Shown here: positions 59,501-64,000 of the stretch, in pieces
How positions within the stretch are numbered: the stretch's first letter is position 1
Layout: every line of letters begins with the position of its first letter
Source of the DNA: Pyrrhosoma nymphula
Lineage: Eukaryota > Arthropoda > Insecta > Odonata > Coenagrionidae
Length of the DNA stretch: 64,000 nt
Reading direction: 5' to 3'
NCBI GenBank assembly: GCA_963573305.1
Contig: OY754329.1
Coordinates: 138,061,422 to 138,125,421, forward strand
Notes under the pieces: model-generated
The model's input: the letters and a program-made list of their open reading frames with translations, nothing else
What the model was told of the DNA's origin: nothing
Databases searched by the model: none
Translations under genes and position numbers: made by a program

Positions 59501-60875
59501 ATTCCGTTGGTCCTTTAACGTTTTGTGAAGCAAAGGTTTTGTCATTCAGAACAGATTTTTTCCTCCTTATCATTAAATAATGGAGGTTACTGGAAATCAT
59601 TAAACATTTTCATGGTGTTTTTATTTCGAATTTATTTATAATTTATAATGTAAATGAGCTCAGATGACTCCAGAGCTATATTCCACGCAATACTCTCGGT
59701 TTGCGCCGTAATGAATGATTTTAAAGCTACTTTTAACACCTTGACGTTTGTCTTGGGCATAGATACTTTACCCGATATCAATCAAAGACTGATTTAGTCT
59801 AAAAGTAGTTGTTTCAGAGTCTGTTCGAACTGCAGGCTTTGCAGGTGATGTTTGTACCCCGAAGTATTATTTTTGTGTTCTCCATGTTGGTCTATTCCGT
59901 TAAAGTTAGCATCGCACCTACCCTTATTGTAGTTCAAAGGTGTAAAAGAGTCATTATACTATCATGTAAACTGTTAAGATCCGAGGGCATGTGTCTACGT
60001 GTTGTAAACTCTTGACGCCCACCAGAGTGTGCCCGAATCGCCAACAAAGGCCGGCCATCATAGTGGAGGAGACTCATGATAATGGTTATTAAAATCATAG
60101 GCCATTCCTCAAAGTTACGCCTAAAACAAGGATTTTCAGACTGGACTCAAAATTTTATTTGCCGTAGCTTATGAATATGATTTTAAATAAGACAAAATAA
60201 ATTAATTTCTTATTTAAATATAATCGAACTCTTTTTTGGTGTTGTGAACTTGGTAAAATCAACCCTCTTATGTTAGTGCCACCTTGTTTTAGTGGAGCCT
60301 TCCAGAAATTTTGAACGCAACTCGTGAATTAAATGTAACCCTTCATAAAATAAGACCATTAAGTAATCGGTCTTTTAAGGTAACAATAGATTTTATTCCA
60401 TATTATATTTGTCTGACCGTTAACAGTAGTCTCATATTTCGTTACAGAAAAAAAAAAATGAATCCACTAGTTGTAAAGATTTTATAAATGCTACATCTTT
60501 GAGCCGATATCGACCCGTGACTCCCTTTGCCTGAGAAGCTGACGCCGTTATGTCATATCGTGGCTCTTGTAAGGTTGCATTTGTTACTCTTATAGCCTGT
60601 CGTTTCATGAGATGATTGCATTTATACCCCATGTAAAATGTTACGTTCCCTTCGCCCCCTTTTACCCCTAAAAAATTGTTAAACTAACACCAAAACTTAA
60701 ACCAACACTCTCAAGAAAAAAGATATTTTCCCGACCATTTTCCCTCCTTAGTGCCCGCGATATCGTTCGAATTTTCCTTCGGAAATCCTTTTTTTCTCTC
60801 ACCCCCACGAAAACCGCTCCGCCATTCTATCCACCCCTACCCCTCATGCCAAGGGAAGGAAGATTTAAGTGGGCG
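56594..60875. other. AT-rich stretch without supported genes
   Basis: No gene is recognised. Two - strand open frames (57318-57584, 88 codons; 58456-58815, 119 codons) are the only ones of note. Neither shows a known domain, and neither has a matching partner in the window. Confidence 0.5.
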
Positions 60876-60880
60876 AGGTA

Positions 60881-60913
60881 GGGTTAGGTAGGGTGGGGTG
60901 GATGGGCTGGGGG
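60881..60913 (+). other. Potential G-quadruplex
   Basis: G runs at 60881-60883, 60891-60893, 60895-60898, 60904-60906 and 60909-60913, with loops of 1-7 bases, satisfy the usual intramolecular G4 pattern. Confidence 0.6.
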
Positions 60914-60962
60914 ACAGCTCCGCCCCTCTACCGACTTCCACATATATTTTATTACTTTTTCT

Positions 60963-60991
60963 ACTCTCTCTTTCTTTCTCTCTCTCTCTCC
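60963..60991. repeat. (CT)n microsatellite
   Basis: Interrupted CT run (two CTTT variants), followed by a C-rich region to about 61180 that creates overlapping open frames without domains. Confidence 0.85.
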
Positions 60992-61599
60992 GCTGGCTTC
61001 ATTCCGTCCGCATTGCGACCATCTCCCCTCCACCCCGTCTCCCCGCCTCTCGTCCCCCTCATCATCAAAACCCCCTGCGTATTTGTAACCATGTAAGAGC
61101 CCATCTCTTTCCTTTCCTCCCTCTACTTTTTTCCACCTCGTTTTCCGCCTCTAGAACGTCCCCTTTAGCGTCGGTACTGACAACTGTTTAAAATCCGACC
61201 GTGGATATTTTTATGTGAGTGATACAGAGGGTCTTCTTACGAAAGAAGAATCCTTTGTAATAAGAACAGTCCAGAAAAATGTTATTTTTTCCCGCTGAAA
61301 ATAAGGCTCCATGAAAGATGCGATGGATATTTTTATTGGAATTCTCACTTTTGCTAGGTAGTCTACACTTCGTATTTGTGTTTATTAACTTATCACTATT
61401 ACTAACGCCTCACCCCGTTCGAAACTTCCCGCAGAAGCGTAGTTTTCTGCATGAGTCAGTGTCTCATAATATCCATGAAAAACTGGAATTGATAGCACTT
61501 ATCGGTATTAGTACTTAAACCCGTATATGTATGTAAAGCATTTTTTTAAACGTTGCTCTTTCCTAGTTTCTTATTTAGCTGTGTATTGTTTTCCTGACT

Positions 61600-61730
61600 G
61601 CTTTTTGGTACGCGATTTACCATGGGAACGTGAGGGGTTCGACCTGGGACGAGTAACGGTGTGGAATCACCCCGTGCCACGCACCCTGAAGGTAGATTGC
61701 ACGGTGCTTTATTGATTTAGATGTAAATGC
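61600..61730 (+). mobile_element. CR1-like tail, possibly as a SINE
   Basis: GCCACGCACCCTGAAGG (61675-61691) and GCACGGTGCTTTATTGATTTAGATG align with the last 60 bases of the CR1-like 3' UTR at 39.6 and 48.6 kb. No LINE coding sequence precedes it. A GGGGTTCGACCTGG string (61632-61645) resembles a B box, so this could be a tRNA-derived SINE that borrowed the LINE tail. A plain tail-only LINE remnant is the alternative. Confidence 0.5.
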
Positions 61731-62420
61731 ATATTTTCGGTGCTCAACGTCAATTTCTACTTGAAGAAACTTTGCTGTCATCCTAGGTAAATCATTTATA
61801 TTTTTAAAGGCGGTCCGGGGAAATGAAGTATAGGCTGACGTTTTTTTTCCTCTCTACGGAATAGTCTTGCAATTTTGTTAACAAAAACTTGAAACATCTT
61901 TCCTTTACCTGCAATAGTATTTAAATACTGGGCCGGACCGACAGAATGCCCGTTAAGCCCTGGGGCCTTTGTTTTCTTTTTTATCACGGGTTATCATAGT
62001 GATCGTAATGATCTTTATGATATTTTCTGAATTGTTTCAGTGGATCGGTTGAGGACGCTATTATAAGCGATGACTATGTCTAGCGTAGAAAATATTTTGG
62101 AAAAAAATAACATAATTTATTTTAATGCATAAGTTATTGCAGCAAATACTTGAGTACAATCGAAAGTGCCAGGCATGACGCAGAGGACCATTCTCTTGTC
62201 AAATAAAACTGCTTACACCAAACAAAATTGAACTCTTATACATACATATATAATTTACTGCGAGTTTTAATACCTAATCGTTGTAATCATATCATATTGG
62301 TCTTTGCTTTTCATATAAATATGGAAATTGCGTCAGCATTCGGTTCTCTATTGTTTAAAATATAGATAAAAAACTACTTGGAAATTAAAAAGTTTTACTT
62401 TTTACCTCTCAATGCCTCAC
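61731..62420. other. AT-rich stretch without genes
   Basis: Nothing recognisable apart from short open frames. Confidence 0.5.
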
Positions 62421-62422
62421 CA

Positions 62423-62469
62423 TGAGGTCCCAATGAGTTGGGACCTCAAAATATTGAGGTCCCAACTCA
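62423..62469. repeat. Three-armed inverted repeat with alternative hairpins
   Basis: The central arm TGAGTTGGGACCTCAA (62434-62449) pairs perfectly over 16 bp with 62454-62469 (4-base loop). Its last 11 bases pair equally well with TGAGGTCCCAA at 62423-62433. Only one hairpin can form at a time. Confidence 0.85.
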
Positions 62470-64000
62470 AAGATATTTCCGAATGAAAATTTTCGATTGA
62501 ATTTTGAAAAGGTTTCCCCTACTTCCGAAAAAAATAATGGAAATGAAAGCGCAGCACCTCAGCGTACGATGTTTTCAAGCAATTTTTGAATGGTCTTTAA
62601 TATCAACATACTAGTCGCTGATTTCAACATGCTCTATTTATTTCCGTTCTCCTCTTCCATAACTATTCCATAGTTTCTCCCTCCCTTACCTCTCTCATTC
62701 CCTTGATCATTTGAACAAAGTCTACACTTCTTATGAAATGTCACCTCGTCCTATTTGTAGAGAATGACATTATTGACACGCTTCAAAATGTTTTCTTGTC
62801 AAATTAGAAAGCCTCCTATTTCTGCATCTATTTCTCCCTTCTACCTCGTAGGCCATAAGGGCCTGTGGCGGGGTGTAAATGGACACTAATAATTTTTATG
62901 GAACTGCAAATGAAAATGGTGTTTGATACACCTGTATATACATATATTAATTTTTTTAAAGTAATTAGTATGCCTACGTTGTGTTCGCTAATCGAGCGAA
63001 GAAAAAAGGTGCTATCGGTTCAATTCTGTTTATTTTGAAGTCCATATCAATTTTTCATATTGTTAATCTAACCTATCAATGCCGAGACGTTGCCTGATGA
63101 TCTCGTTAGTGACATAATAGCAAACAACTTGCATGATGTTTCTAGAGCTTCTCCCATCTCGCTTGCATTTTTGTATTTAGGGGCATTTTAGTTAATTCAT
63201 AATCTCCGTTATTCTTTCTTATTTTTCCTTACAGTTTCTTTAGAAATGTAATAGGTCTTTTTGTAATACGAATTCTCTTCTCAAAACTTACGCTGGATGG
63301 CCCCAAATATGCATTTGCTTACTTAATGCCATCTACATCTCTCAAATCATATTTTGTTCCCATTTCTATTTTTTTGGTATATCTACGTCTCCGTGTAGTA
63401 GATTGCATGAAAATCATTGGGAGAATTACGTAACAGAGCCACAATAATTTTTCACTTCCGTCTCAAGATAAGTTATAATTTTACCCATGGGTAAGGAAGT
63501 TACCCAAAGACATTTTAAACTCCATAACATACCGGAGTTTAGTGTACGCATTCGCGGTTTCTTCGACCGGAATACTTCTCCTGATGCCAGTGGCGGGGGG
63601 GGGGGGGGAAATTCCCCCCTCCAAGAGGTCAGGCGATCAAAAGAAAAGGCATAGGATTTGATTGTAAACTTCATGTACGAACAACTTAATAGCATTGATA
63701 TGCTAGAAAAAAAAAGCATGTCTCTCTCTAACGAGCATGATCTGTGTTTTTCGGTAACAAGTTTTTTCGGGCATTTCGAGCTGGGCAGCGGAAGACCAGA
63801 ATCCGACGGAGAGGAGATGAGTCACAGTTAAGGCTTCCTCTGTCCCACTTTTGTCTTATCTATCCCTCTTGCATAGCTGCTTCCCCAATCTTCTAAAAAG
63901 TAAGGGATCTCTGGCCTGTGTCGGTCAATTTGTTTCAAACAGCCTCCCCTGACCCCTTAATAAGTAAGGGCTCATTCCCCAAGTAGTTGGCGCGGTTTAA
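62470..64000. other. Non-coding stretch to the window end
   Basis: No gene is recognised. A 14-G tract at 63595-63608 is followed at once by AAATTCCCCCC, so the two could pair as a small hairpin. A 97-codon - strand frame (63426-63719) runs through the tract and has no domain. Confidence 0.5.
63595..63608. repeat. Poly-G tract (14 G)
   Basis: Uninterrupted run of 14 G followed closely by six C. Confidence 0.9.

Noticed and set aside
60881..60900. GGTTAGGTAGG, resembling the arthropod telomere repeat TTAGG
   Set aside because: There is a single TTAGG unit within a generally G-rich run, not a telomeric array.
1..64000. CRISPR arrays, bacterial operons, phage genes or a defence system
   Set aside because: No regularly spaced repeats, no long intact reading frames and no prokaryotic gene organisation occur anywhere in the window.

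Overview
This window looks like gene-poor, AT-rich nuclear DNA from an animal, most likely an arthropod. No bacterial operons, Shine-Dalgarno sites, tRNA or rRNA genes, CRISPR arrays or intact host genes are visible. The longest open frames are about 200 codons, and every long frame I can assign belongs to decayed transposable elements. The arthropod assignment is an inference from the types of retroelement and inverted-repeat transposon present. No marker gene fixes the species.

Layout. From 1 to about 2.4 kb there is non-coding DNA. A nearly full-length but broken LINE of RTE-like type lies at 2.4-5.33 kb (+ strand). It has an APE-type endonuclease, a reverse transcriptase, a C-terminal domain and an AATG-repeat tail. 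From 5.3 to 19.5 kb the DNA is mostly non-coding. It holds LINE 3'-end scraps (8.8-9.1 and 11.9-12.1 kb), a diverged tandem duplication (13.0-13.6 kb), an inverted pair of 51-bp repeats (12.3 and 15.1 kb) and a SINE-like sequence (14.9-15.1 kb). Three hammerhead-ribozyme-like motifs sit on one strand at 19.5-20.2 kb, and the middle one keeps all three helices and a GUC cleavage triplet. From 20.9 to 22.5 kb is a graveyard of at least four LINE 3' fragments in mixed orientation. Two more fragments are at 25.9-26.3 and 28.6-29.0 kb (- strand).

The 34-49 kb part carries a second LINE family, CR1/L2/jockey-like. There is a 5'-truncated copy at 39.6-40.9 kb (-) lying tail-to-tail against a second 3' UTR (39.4-39.6 kb, +), and remnants at 34.5, 36.1 and 48 kb. 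A tail-only piece lies at 61.6 kb. A THAP zinc-finger domain at 37.0-37.3 kb is interrupted by one in-frame stop where the family has its conserved tryptophan.

Two non-autonomous DNA transposons have clear ends: a 782-bp fold-back element (43,861-44,642) with 15-bp perfect termini and a CTAA duplication, and a 215-bp element (56,376-56,590) with 15-bp termini and a TTA duplication. The rest is simple repeats, six long poly-G/C tracts, hairpins and featureless AT-rich DNA.

The genes do not form a pathway. What the window records is repeated colonisation by two LINE lineages, SINE-like sequences, MITEs and a probable hammerhead-carrying retroelement, followed by decay.
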